Shown here: one piece after another, positions 48,895 through 58,452 of the stretch
Layout of the letters: the number at the start of each line of letters is the position of its first letter
How positions within the stretch are numbered: position 1 is the first letter of the stretch
Assembly (NCBI GenBank): GCA_003971905.1
Contig: RSEE01000050.1
Span: 124,001 to 188,000, forward strand
Direction of reading: 5' to 3'
From: Moniliella sp. 'wahieum'
Taxonomy: Eukaryota > Basidiomycota > Moniliellomycetes > Moniliellales > Moniliellaceae
DNA: 64,000 nt
Notes under the pieces: model-generated
The model's database searches: none
The model's input: only the letters and a program-made list of their open reading frames with translations
Told to the model about the DNA's origin: nothing
Made by a program: the position numbers and the translations under genes

Positions 48895-50525
48895 ATGGGT
48901 ACGTGCGGCCCCCTCCTGCGCCTTCTCCCCGCTGACCCCCCCCCCCCCCCCCCCAGCACCCAAGAAGGGCAACAAGAAGGTCTCTCTCAACGACTTTCTC
49001 AACTCCAACGCCAGTCGGACTGGGCCGATGACGGCTTTGACCTCCCCACTGCTCCTGCTGCCAAGGAGCACTCGTTTGGCGGCAGCGGCCTCGACTTTGC
49101 CCCCGACCGCAAGGACCGCGATGTCGGTGGCTGGGGCTCCGGCGCAGCGGGTCGTGAGCCGCGCGAGCCCCGGCCGGATGTGCCGCTGCCAACCGAGCCT
49201 CCCTTCACTGCCTTTGTAGGCAGCATGAGCTTTGACTCGACCGATTCCGACTTGGAGGCCTTCTTTGAAGGGTTGCCCATCAAATCGATCCGCATTGTTA
49301 CTGAAGGCTTCTCGGAAAGAGCAAGGGCTTTGGATATGTCGAATTTGACCGCTGGACGCGTTGCAGGATGCACTGTCCCGGACGGGCGGCGTGGTGACCG
49401 GCCGCGCGGTGCGCATCTCGGTCGCTGAGCCCCCGCGTAACTCGGGTGGATTTCCTCGGCTGCTGACAGTGCTGACCAATGGCGCCGTTCCGGGCCGGCA
49501 GCGACGAGCACGCGCACCCCCTCGCGTGGGTTTGGGCTGGATTTGACGATGGGCCATCGGGCTTTGACTCGATGGATGTGTCGGGGGGGGTGCGGGCCGG
49601 ATTCGGGTCCAAGTTTAACCCGGACGCTGCTCCCCCGCGCTCGAACCGGTTTGGCGGGGGCGACTTTGATCCGCAAGCGGGGGATGATGCGTCGAACTGG
49701 CGCACCGGCAAGCCGATCGAGTCTCGTGCCCCGCCCACCCGACAATTCTCTCACGGCGCGTCTGCCGGGGAAGATGTGGTGCTGGACCGCTCGGCGTTTG
49801 GGCAGAAGGTCACCCCACCGCTGTGCCCGACGAGCGGGCGGAGCGGCCGGGTCGGATGGGCTTTGGCCGTCAACGGAAGGCGAGGTGACGCTGGACCGGT
49901 CTGCGTTTGGTTCCAAGATGCCCACCCAGGCGCCGAGGCGCTCGCCGTGGGTTCTTGGACCGTCGCACCAGCAGCCAGCACACCTCGCCTGGTGCTACGC
50001 CGGCCGAGGAGGCAGACCAATGGCGTCGCGCGAGCCCCGTCGCTCCCAGTGCCCCGCGTGAGCGGCAGCATCTCAAGCTGCAGCCTCGTAGCTCTGCTGC
50101 CCCCCGTGGGGAGCGAGGCGACGAGCAACAGCTCCAAGCCATCGCCTTTTGGTGCTGCCAAACCCGTGGACAATGCCGAGCGCGAGCGGGAGATTTCTGC
50201 CCGGCTGGAAGAGCGTCGTCGCCAGGAGCAGGAGCAGCACGGAGCGTCAGGCTTCCGAGGCCGCTGCTCCGGAAGTGGTGCCAGTGAACCGGCCCGAAAG
50301 AACCCCCCTACCAACCGTGGAAGTCCATGTCTAGCAAGAAGGCTTCCTCGCCGAGCAAGGAGGCTCCTGAGGCGAGCAAGACCTCCCGGCGAAGGAGGCT
50401 CCCCCTCAGCCCGCAAAGGCCCGTGCACCGGCTCCTACGGGCGCTTGGGGTGCCGGGCGGGCCCCTTCGGGCGACTGGCCACCAAGGAGGTGGAGCAGAA
50501 GCTTGAAGCTACCAAGTTGGCTTAA
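48895..50525 (+). CDS. TIF3: Translation initiation factor eIF4B
   Basis: RNA-binding cofactor of the eIF4A helicase in cap-dependent initiation. Exon 1 is only ATGG; the intron 48899-48956 ends in a run of 19 C then AG; exon 2 continues MAPKKGNKKVSLNDFLNS. Next is WADDGFDLPTAPAAK, then one RRM: RNP2 FTAFVGSMSFDSTDSDLEAF and RNP1 GKSKGFGYVEFD (near 49320), then ALSRTGGVVTGRAVRISVAE. The following part is Arg/Gly/Asp/Ser-rich with repeat-like units (GFDSMDVSGGVRAGFGSKFN; LDRSAFGQK) and DxWR motifs (ASNWRTGKP; ADQWRRA) characteristic of eIF4B. The end near EQKLEATKLA is basic and coiled. Frame changes are numerous after 49310, so the C-terminal reading is approximate. Confidence 0.85.
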
Positions 50526-50957
50526 GGGCGGCGAGCCCTTTTGTCCCACGAGGTTCGGGCGATCTTATGAAGTGTTCCCCCCCCCTTTCAGCGCCCCTCC
50601 TCGAAAAAAAAGTCCCAGGTTAACTGGAGCGTAGGTGCCTGGCACCGCACCCTTCCCTACTCTTATCATCGTCCTCTACGACTACCCGCTCTGACTGTTC
50701 ATCCCGTGCGTTGTTCACCCCCTCTTCTGGCCTCCTATGCACACGGCTCCCGGGAACATTTGATTGGGAGCTTTGCGCTGTCCTACCCCACCTTCCTGAT
50801 CGATAATGGTTTTGCCCCTTTATGGTCTCTGTCGCTGCAGTGGCAGCTGTCTGTGCTTTGTCTCGCTCTGAAAGCCGTGTGCCATACAATGAGCATGCAT
50901 AGAACCAGTACACATGAACTGGAGTGCGGGAGGTAGGGTAAGAGAAGGGAGCCGCGC
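50526..50957. other. Convergent 3' spacer
   Basis: Lies between the convergent eIF4B and aminotransferase genes. No gene seen; contains C- and A-runs near 50575-50615. Confidence 0.5.
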
Positions 50958-52541
50958 CTAGGCGGGAGGGAGGGATGCCGCTGCCCAGGCATCTTCAATC
51001 GCGAGTTCAGCAAACGTCAGGCCGCGTTCGGCCCATTGCTGCATCGGCAACTGGCTGAAGGAACGCGGAGGTAGGGCGAGGGTACGTTGGTCGGGGAAGA
51101 ACAGGAAGCTGGCACGGCCACCACACCGCGGTCGAGGGCGAAAGGGATGAGGCCCTGGCGTCGCCCTCTGCGACTCCTTGGTAGGCGGCAAGCTCAACTT
51201 GAGCCAGAGGAACATGCTGCCGCTGGGCTAACCAGGAGGCTAGTTGCTTCCCACGCTTGTCTCGCAGCACGGCGCTGGCCACCTGCTCAAACTCGTCCGC
51301 TGGTGCGGTAAAACAGAGCAGCGCGATCGCACGAGCGCAAGAAACCTTCCTCGCCCCAATACTGCAGCAGTGTACCGGTCATGGCCGCTGCAGGGCCATT
51401 GGGTTGCATGCTGGACGCTGTGCCGAGGTGGTGAGCGCATCAATGATCGGCTTGGGCCCCGTCGCGTACCCGACTCGCATCCCCGCCGAAACAATCTTGC
51501 TAAACGAGTCTAGTCGCACCACACGACCGTCGCCCCAGATCTCCACGTCTTCTTGTTCCAGGGCCAAATACGACGTGGGACGGGCCCGAGTAACCGGGTC
51601 CTCCACCCCCAAGCCCGAGCTAAAGTCAAGGTAGTAGTAGGGATCGTCCTCGATGATCAGCAAGCCGTATTTGCGAACGAGAGAGAGGATGCGACGCTTG
51701 CGCTCTGTCGTGGCAGAGGTACCAGAGGGATTGCCACCGACCGGGACTGTATAGATGGCCTTGGGAAACCGCTTGTGCATCGTTTCGGGCGCGCTGTGCC
51801 AGTGGCTCAAGGTTGTCTCTAACCCGGCGTTGCTGAGTCCCCCTTGGTCTGTGGGAACAGGGTGCGGGTTGGCCCCCAGGGTCACAATGCAAGGAAGCAC
51901 ACCACTAGAATACACGAGAACGTTAGCAAACTTCGAAAGCAGGTGGAACGCAACGAACGCAGGACGCAGGGTATGTGGGCGCCTCGACCAAGATGGTATC
52001 CCCTTTGTTCAGCAAGGTAGCGAACACTTTGTCAATGACATGTTGGGCGCCAGCACAAACGCGACCGCCCACGGTGTGTGGGGGGTGTACTGGCCCGGGG
52101 CGGAGAGACGTAGATGGGTCGGTTGTGAGCGAGGGAGGTGTGGGTGACCACCCACTCGTGAAGGATGGAAAGTCCGTTGGACGAGCCATATTGCAACGCC
52201 TCGTGAAGAACTTGGTCCTGGATAGCGAGTTGGGTGAGCGTCGATCCATTCTCTCGATCGGGGACGGAGATGGTGAGGCCCTTGAAGGCGAACGTTTCCA
52301 ACGCGGGCTTGCCGCCGGCAAAGGAAAGCTTCCCCTTGAGTTGCTCTGGCTTGTAAAACCCCCGGATTGAGCCGAGGGGCCAGTTCTGGGCCAAGTCCGA
52401 AATGTACTTGGCATAGCTGAGGTGCTGCACTGGTTCGTGCGGCAGCCCTGGCCCGGCCTTGTCAGGACCCACGCACGGCTTCTCGTCCTCTCCAACGAAC
52501 GGGAGATGGGGCTTCTCCCCCAATTGGCCGTCCGGGGCCAT
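50958..52541 (-). CDS. Aro8/2-aminoadipate-type PLP aminotransferase
   Basis: Class I/II pyridoxal-phosphate aminotransferase, closest in visible motifs to fungal aromatic/2-aminoadipate aminotransferases (Aro8-like). The N-terminus is MAPDGQLGEKPHLPFVGEDE. Early motifs: WPLGSIRGFYKPEQL, KLSFAGGKPALETFAFKG, then the PLP phosphate-binding region YGSSNGLSILHEWV. CAGAQHVIDKVFATLLNKGD and ILVEAPTYP precede an intron near 51910-51975. The core has FPKAIYTVPVGGNPSGTSAT, LLIIEDDPYYYLDF (cofactor Asp and Tyr) and RLDSFSKIVSAGMRVGYATG with the Schiff-base Lys. The C-terminal domain ends in MQQWAERGLTFAELAIEDAW at 50958. Frame changes lie near 52095, 51385 and 51150. Substrate range cannot be read from sequence. 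Confidence 0.85.
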
Positions 52542-53273
52542 TTTGTGCTTATTTGAAGTATAGGGGGAGGAGGGCAGAGGCAATGGGGGGCGCACAGGAA
52601 ACGGCGAGTCAGAGGCGTGCAGTCAAGGAGAGACGTTTGGCATCATATCGTGATAGCATGTCCAAGCTGTAGCCGTGTAAAGCTTGCATCATGGCAACAG
52701 CTGCAAGCTTCGAGGACGAAGCGCCTCTTATCTCTGTTGCGTCGACCGCCCGACATGGGGCAAAATACATCATCAATCGTGCGCAGACCTCGTAGCTCCA
52801 AGGGTCGCTGGTCACGTGATGCGTCACCACCCTGCGGGGCACTGGCACAGCCAAAGCGAGGCGGAATTGGCGAGGCACCAGGCGGGATCTGGCCTTGCAA
52901 TGGCTGGCAGGCGTGTGGGGACGTGAGCGGGGGGCCCAGGGGGGTGGGCGCGCGCTGGCACAGGGGCAGCCGGGAGAGCGCGAGTAGGGTGGGTGGGGAG
53001 CTGAGCGGCTGAAAGTTGAAAGGCAGATCGCAGCAGCGATCGTCACTTGCATCCCGCCCGTCCCCGCACAGCGCCAGACACGCCAAGCTTGGCGCACCCC
53101 AACAGTGTGTCCTCCAACCCCGCCTTGCAAAACCTCTTCCGGCTGACAGGCTCCGCCTGTCCGCTACCCTCCGTCACCATCACCACCCTCCGAGGCCCTG
53201 GTTCCCACCCCCCTCCATTCCTCCCTCGCAGGACGCACCCTCCCATCACCTCGGTTCTCCTCCTCCATCCACC
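52542..53273. promoter_or_regulatory. Divergent spacer
   Basis: No gene recognised between the divergent aminotransferase and four-TM genes. Open frames on both strands here lack motifs and overlap each other. Confidence 0.4.
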
Positions 53274-54056
53274 ATGGGACGTGCGACCGACTTTTGCTGT
53301 TTCGTGTGTGCGCTGCCCCTTTGCCTTTGCCATGCGAGGCCAGCCGCAGGCGGGATGAGAAACTGACCCCTACCTCGTTCCTTTCCAGGCGCTTCCGCTC
53401 TTCAATAGCGGCACCTATGGCATTCTCCTTCTCAATTTCCTCATGGGGATTGCTGGTGTGGCATCGCCTTTGGTCCTCCCGAGATTGTAGCGCTGTCGGG
53501 GGTGTCCTTGGCCTGGACCAAGTACTTGATTGGCATCATCTCCATCCTCCTTGCCGTCTGGCAAGCCGTCGGTGCGGTCGGCATTGCTTCCGAGCGACCT
53601 AGTATCTTCCGTCTTTACCTCCTGGTTCACCGTATCGCGCTCCTTCTTCTGCTGCTGTTTTCGATTATCTTCCTGATTGTGGGAGGTGCGCAGCACTCCA
53701 AAGTCCGGTCTCATTGCCTCGCTGAATTTGGCTTCAACCCGCCTGTGGATACGTCGAACGTGTCGGACTTTCAGAGCGTCAGCGCCGACACGTTCCGGAC
53801 GGTCAGCTACAACTTGTGCAACAAGTTCATTTCGGCCCAAGTGGGATGCATGGCTGGCCTGATCGTCATTCTGACCGGGCTGGAGGTACGTGTTGAAAGC
53901 ATTTATTCCGATGGCTTAGCTTGTTTGCTTGGAGACTAACTCTTCCCATTTTCCCTCTCGTGGTATTTTCAGTGCTACTTTGTTTTCTTGCTCACTGTCT
54001 ACAGCCGCAAGATGTTTGACTCCTTGAGCACTTCAAGGCCTGATGTGTGCGCCTGA
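53274..54056 (+). CDS. Fungal tetraspan membrane protein
   Basis: Four-TM protein resembling a basidiomycete family with an N-terminal Cys cluster (MGRATDFCCF), probably at the plasma membrane; molecular role unknown. Exon 1 ends before GTGTGT near 53304; after the intron, ALPLFNSGTYGILLLNFLMG begins TM1. TM2 is YLIGIISILLAVWQAVGAVG, TM3 is LYLLVHRIALLLLLLFSIIF, then a loop with two Cys (SKVRSHCLAEFGF; NLCNKFISAQVGC). TM4 is MAGLIVILTGLE-CYFVFLLT, joined across intron 53886-53972. A frame change lies near 53480. It ends RPDVCA at 54056. The loop cysteines and overall size suggest a tetraspanin-like fold; the true CCG tetraspanin motif is not visible. Confidence 0.72.
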
Positions 54057-54692
54057 CACACGAAGCCTTCTTCGCGATCCCTTTGCTTCTGCACCTCCGT
54101 TTGCTTCGATACGGTTTCGTTGATTACCGTTGTCCTTCGTTCCTCTTCCCTTTTTTCGTGTAGCCTTTGTATTTTTGCCCTTCTATCTACACACTTAAGC
54201 ATCCCCTCTTGTTCGTTTTGGCAAGGTGCTAAAAGGATCGCTGGCTTCGACTGTACCCACGCAGACGCTCCCGTTGACTGAAACTGAAGAACCGAAAAGT
54301 GGGAGTAATGAACGTGCTTGCCCGAGATGGTGGCCGCGGTTGCCAGGTGCGACGGGAGTTCAGAATGGGCGAGGGTCGAGCTGGGCTAGCCCGTTCCGTA
54401 CTGTGTCCGGGCGAACATGCAGCCTTGCGTTGTAACATTGTGAGAGGCCACTGAAAGGAGAGAACTGTGGTTGAACGTTGAGAGTTTGTTGGCTGGCTTC
54501 AAGCTTGATTGCATTGCCCGGATTGACTTTTTTGCTAGATGAGATAAACAATACTTCTAACTTACAGTATACCTTGTCAAGTGACGAGTGCTAGTGACGC
54601 TGGACACACCGCCTGACATGCTGCTGACAGCTTGAGTATATATATGTTGGCCATCACGAATCATATCTCGGCACCTCTTTCCAAATAGCGAA
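54057..54692. other. Spacer before retrotransposon
   Basis: 3' flank of the four-TM gene, T-rich at first. No gene seen. A TATATATATG at 54636-54645 could be the promoter region of the downstream element, whose 5' end is not precisely visible. Confidence 0.4.
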
Positions 54693-54795
54693 CTTAGCCA
54701 CCGTTCCCCGGTCCGCCGTCGCCACCTTAGCCACCGTTCCCCCGGTCCCCTTCGCCACCTTAGCCACCGTTCCACCGTCGCTACCGTTCCACGCT
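54693..54795. repeat. Tandem array, about 33-bp unit, three copies
   Basis: Copies begin CTTAGCCACCGTTCC and continue with a CGGTCC/CGTCG portion; the third is partial. It sits directly upstream of the retrotransposon frame, as is common for 5' regions of LINE elements. Confidence 0.6.
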
Positions 54796-54837
54796 GGACC
54801 CCTTCCACGCTGGAGAGGGCAAATAATATCACCGATT

Positions 54838-57373
54838 CTCTGGCTGCGGTGGCTGGGGACGTGGCACCGGTCGGCACGTGCCTATGACGCAAAAGTGTGC
54901 AAAAATCGCACCGCCAATCTTATGGTCACCAAGGCCGACCGCCTCATTCGGGAGGGCTGTCTCAGCCGCGCAGCAAGTACCCTCGTCGGCCAATCCACCA
55001 TTGCCCCTCTCACCCCCGAGACCCAGGCAAGCCTGGAAAAGCTCCACCCCGTTGGAGAGGCGAACCCCTTCAGCCTCGGCCCGGGCACAGCCTTTGGCAA
55101 CACCACCCCGCACTCGTCCCACCCACACAGGCCGCGTGGTACCGCCGGGCACCACCCTCACCGACACGACGGACAGTGACCGCATCGTGGTGGACTTGGA
55201 CGAAATCGACTTTGTTGCTTTGATTGCCACATTCAGAATCGACGTTGGGGCAGGTCTATCCGGGTGGACCCAGCCCCTCCTAAGAACGGCCCTTGAAAGC
55301 AAGCGCTTCGTCGCCTTTCTCATCGCCCTCACCAAGAGTATTTACCACGGCACTGCCCAGGACGCGAGCTCCTGTTGGCCTCCCGCCTTACCCCCCTGGA
55401 GAAGGCATCGGGCGGCATCCGCCCCATCGCCTGTGGGGAGCTGATCTACCGCCTATGCGCCAAAGGCATCGCTCGAGCGATCTCCCCCAACAGCTGGCTT
55501 CTCCCCACCCAGTTGGGAGTAGCATCGCAAAACGGGGTGGAGCCTATCGTACGGATGGTCGAGCGCATGACAGCGCCAGGCGGGGAGAACGATGCGGAAC
55601 TGGGCGACTTCAGCCACGTCGCCATGCTCGACTTTACCAACGCCTTCAACACTGTGCGCCGTCGCACACTCGCCAAGGCGCTCCATGCTACGCCCCCCAT
55701 CTCCTCACCTTGGGCCGATGGATCTATGGTTCCCCCACCCAGCTTTGGGTCGCGTCGGCGGAAATGAGACCAGCGTCCTGTCGGCAGAGGGCGTACGGCA
55801 GGGCGACCCCCTCGCCCCCTTTTTTTCTCCATCGCAGTGCGGCCCACGCTAGAGAAGTTGAGCATTGCTCTGCCGGGACACCTGGTGATGGCATACCTGG
55901 ACGACATCACGATTTTCGGTCCAGAGCCAGGCATTACCGGCCTAGCCGCGGAGATTTTGGAAGACGACGCGTCAGGCCTCAAGCTCAACCTGCGCAAGTG
56001 TGTCGAGCGGGACCGGGATCAGATTCGGGAGGATGGTCTGCAGGTTCTGGGCACTTGTGTGGGAGGGGTAGACTGTCGTCGATCGTGGCTCCGGGCCCAA
56101 CTGGCCGGTCTGAGGGAGAACATGCCTAGTTTGATGGCATCACCCGCCAGGGACGCCTCTTACTGTGGCGGCTCAGCACTCAGACCAAGCTGCGCCACCT
56201 GCTCCGCACCATGCAGATGGAAGGAGAGCTCGACGACGTGCTGGCCGAGATTGTGCCTTCATCTGTACGGAGTTCAGACGGATCCGGGGCGACGAGGATC
56301 CCCAAGGTGCCAAGGACGACCACTTCGACATGCTCATGAGCCTGCCTCTCCGGCTGGGAGTGGCAGCCCGCTTTACTCGTATATCGCGCCCCACGCCCGT
56401 GCCGCGGCCACGAGGTCAACGACTATCTTATTACCACTTATGTTGACCGTTCGGGACCGCAAACGGCAAGGGCCAACGCATTTACGAAGCAACGCCAGCG
56501 CTGCCGCGAGATGTGGGAGCAAAGTCGACAGGAGCTGCTCCAGAAGCTGGACGCTGCCGATGGTCGCCATGTGGTTGAGCACAGCAACCCGCTGAGCCAC
56601 AACTGGCTCTCCGCCATTCCATCCGTCCGTACCTCAAGCTCTCTGACCAGCAGGTCCAGGTTGGTCTCCAGCTCCGCACGCTGTGCCGCACCACGCGCAG
56701 CATGTGCAAGTGGCGTCATGTCCTCGCTGGAACACATCATGTCCTGCACCCGCACCCAGGCCAAGTTTGGTGCGTTGCATGAGGCAGTGCGGGAGCCCAT
56801 TCTCCAGCTCCTACGCTCCATCCCCGACACCCACGTCCACAACGAACCTATGGTGGAGGAAGAGGATGGGACGAGGCGGACGGAAGGCACAGCGCACCGA
56901 CTACCGCGTGATGGGGCCCGGAGCCACTGGGAGGAACCGGAATGGAGGTAGACCATACGCTGCGACGACGGGATCGCAGGAGGCGCAGAGCGCGTACGGC
57001 GGGGGTGCATGAGAGCACTGCGTCGCCTTTGGAACGCCGGGAGAAAGGAACTGCTTCGGCTGCTTGAACAGCAGAATGCGACAAGAACGCCAAGTACCAG
57101 GGACGCACTCAAGAAACGTTTTCCCCCCTGGTTTTGACGACGCGAGGATACTACGGCACCAAGACGGCGGCAAGTTGTTTGCGCACTGGAAGGAGTTGGC
57201 TACTAAGTCTCAGTGGAAATGGTTCCTCGCTCGGATGTCAACCACGTTTCCGTGTCCACACGCGCTTCCTAGGGTACGGGACCGGATGGCGAGAGCCGGA
57301 GGGTCCTGATATCCTGGCGATCCCCTGGTTCCTTGACCTTAGTGGCGCTTCCAAGTTAACCCCCGCAAGATGA
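54838..57373 (+). mobile_element. Non-LTR (LINE-type) retrotransposon, frame-disrupted
   Basis: Encodes a reverse transcriptase. Upstream domain: ANLMVTKADRLIREGCLSRA. RT motifs: ASRLTPLEKASGGIRPIACG, ELIYRLCAKGIARAI, VAMLDFTNAFNTVRRRTLAK (motif A, catalytic Asp), GVRQGDPLAPFF (motif B, about 55789-55830) and HLVMAYLDDITIFGPEPG (motif C, YxDD, about 55885-55930), then a thumb-like part. The downstream region has LSLPLRLGVAARF, LSDQQVQVGLQLRTL and a Cys/His cluster (SSLEHIMSCTRTQ) like those after the RT in fungal LINEs. Frame changes occur throughout (55120, 55375, 55760, 56030, 56200, 56680, 56950), some probably real decay. No APE endonuclease was recognised upstream, so the copy may be 5'-truncated. 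A GTAACAT duplication at 57439-57455 may be the 3' tail. Confidence 0.8.
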
Positions 57374-57666
57374 ACGGTTCGGTTTAGACGTAGCGTTCCC
57401 CTGTCCCAGCCTTAAGCTTTTGTCAATGAAATGGACGTGATATGTAACATGTAACATGAACCGCAGTAATTTTCGTTTTTCGATGACAGGCTGACGAAAG
57501 ATCGAGGGCAATGCAGATGGTTATCCCGGTGAAAGTGGCCGTCGATCTCGAGGTCATCCGCCATATCGCGCTCAGCCTCAGTCCTCGCTGAGGGGCTGAG
57601 CCCCAGCGGCGACCGGTGTCAGGTAAGGTGTGACCTGTGAGTGACGGGCACGCAGAAGCTGGAAGC

Positions 57667-57980
57667 TGGATGCTTCGTTACGTGTTACGTGGTAACGTTT
57701 CACGGTACTAAGCACGGTGAATATGAGATTCGAACGGCGACCATTGCGCCCTCGAGACTGTGTGCACCTGGGATGTGCGCTTGGCATATTCCCTTTTGGT
57801 GCGGAAGGAGAGGGAAGATGTGGTTCTGAGGAGAGGTATATAGGCTGTGAGAAGCGTAAGACGTTATATCGCTGAGGGTACGGGGCGCAGAGGGAGTGTA
57901 CGGGCGGATCTACGAGGGTGATGCCTACCATGCAGGAGGGGTGATTGAGCCGCCGTCTGGCATGGTCGCAACGCTTGCTG
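57667..57980. repeat. Left copy of about 315-bp direct repeat flanking transposon
   Basis: Begins TGGATGCTTCGTTACG and ends GCAACGCTTGCTG, immediately before the left terminal inverted repeat. It matches 63343-63660 in the same orientation with only about nine small differences, mostly single-base indels. It contains part of a minus-strand open frame (57578-57931). Confidence 0.93.
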
Positions 57981-58002
57981 CATAGCTAATCGAAATTTCT
58001 AG
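57981..58002 (+). repeat. Left terminal inverted repeat (22 bp)
   Basis: Perfect reverse complement of 63323-63344; starts directly after the left 315-bp repeat. Confidence 0.93.
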
Positions 58003-58452
58003 CCCAGAACCTTGCCGGCCACACCACAAGCTTGTCTTTAGATTTGAGGGGCACAACTTGTCACAGCCCGCCAACACAGCTAGCCCCAACCTCTTGGACC
58101 ACACCGCGGCAAGGCCGCCCAGCGAGGTTGTCCCTAGATTGCGGCCTATAAAGCTCGTCGCAACCTTGTCCGTTATTCTAGTCGCAATATTTTGTGAACG
58201 GCGGCCAGCCTCGAGTCATCTTAAAAAAGGAGGCCGACCCACGAATTGAACCTGAGGTTTCTCCAGCGAATAGTAGGAATTGGCCGTTGCACCAATGGAG
58301 CCTAAGACCTCAGCAGCAATTTGGAGATCGTTGGGCAGCCACACGTGCTGTGTCCGCTTTCAGCCAAGTCGCTAAAAACTGATAGACTGTGATGGTGTAG
58401 AGTATACATCAACAGTGGTGACTACCATCATTAGTGGCCATTCGGGAAGGAT

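Noticed and set aside
48346-49428. Long plus-strand frame starting upstream of eIF4B
   Set aside because: Its first half is the promoter/leader of eIF4B; the conserved protein starts with the spliced ATG at 48895.
57700-57760. Possible tRNA or tRNA-derived SINE from a GTTCGAATC B-box-like word (minus strand)
   Set aside because: No convincing A box, cloverleaf or acceptor stem could be drawn around it.
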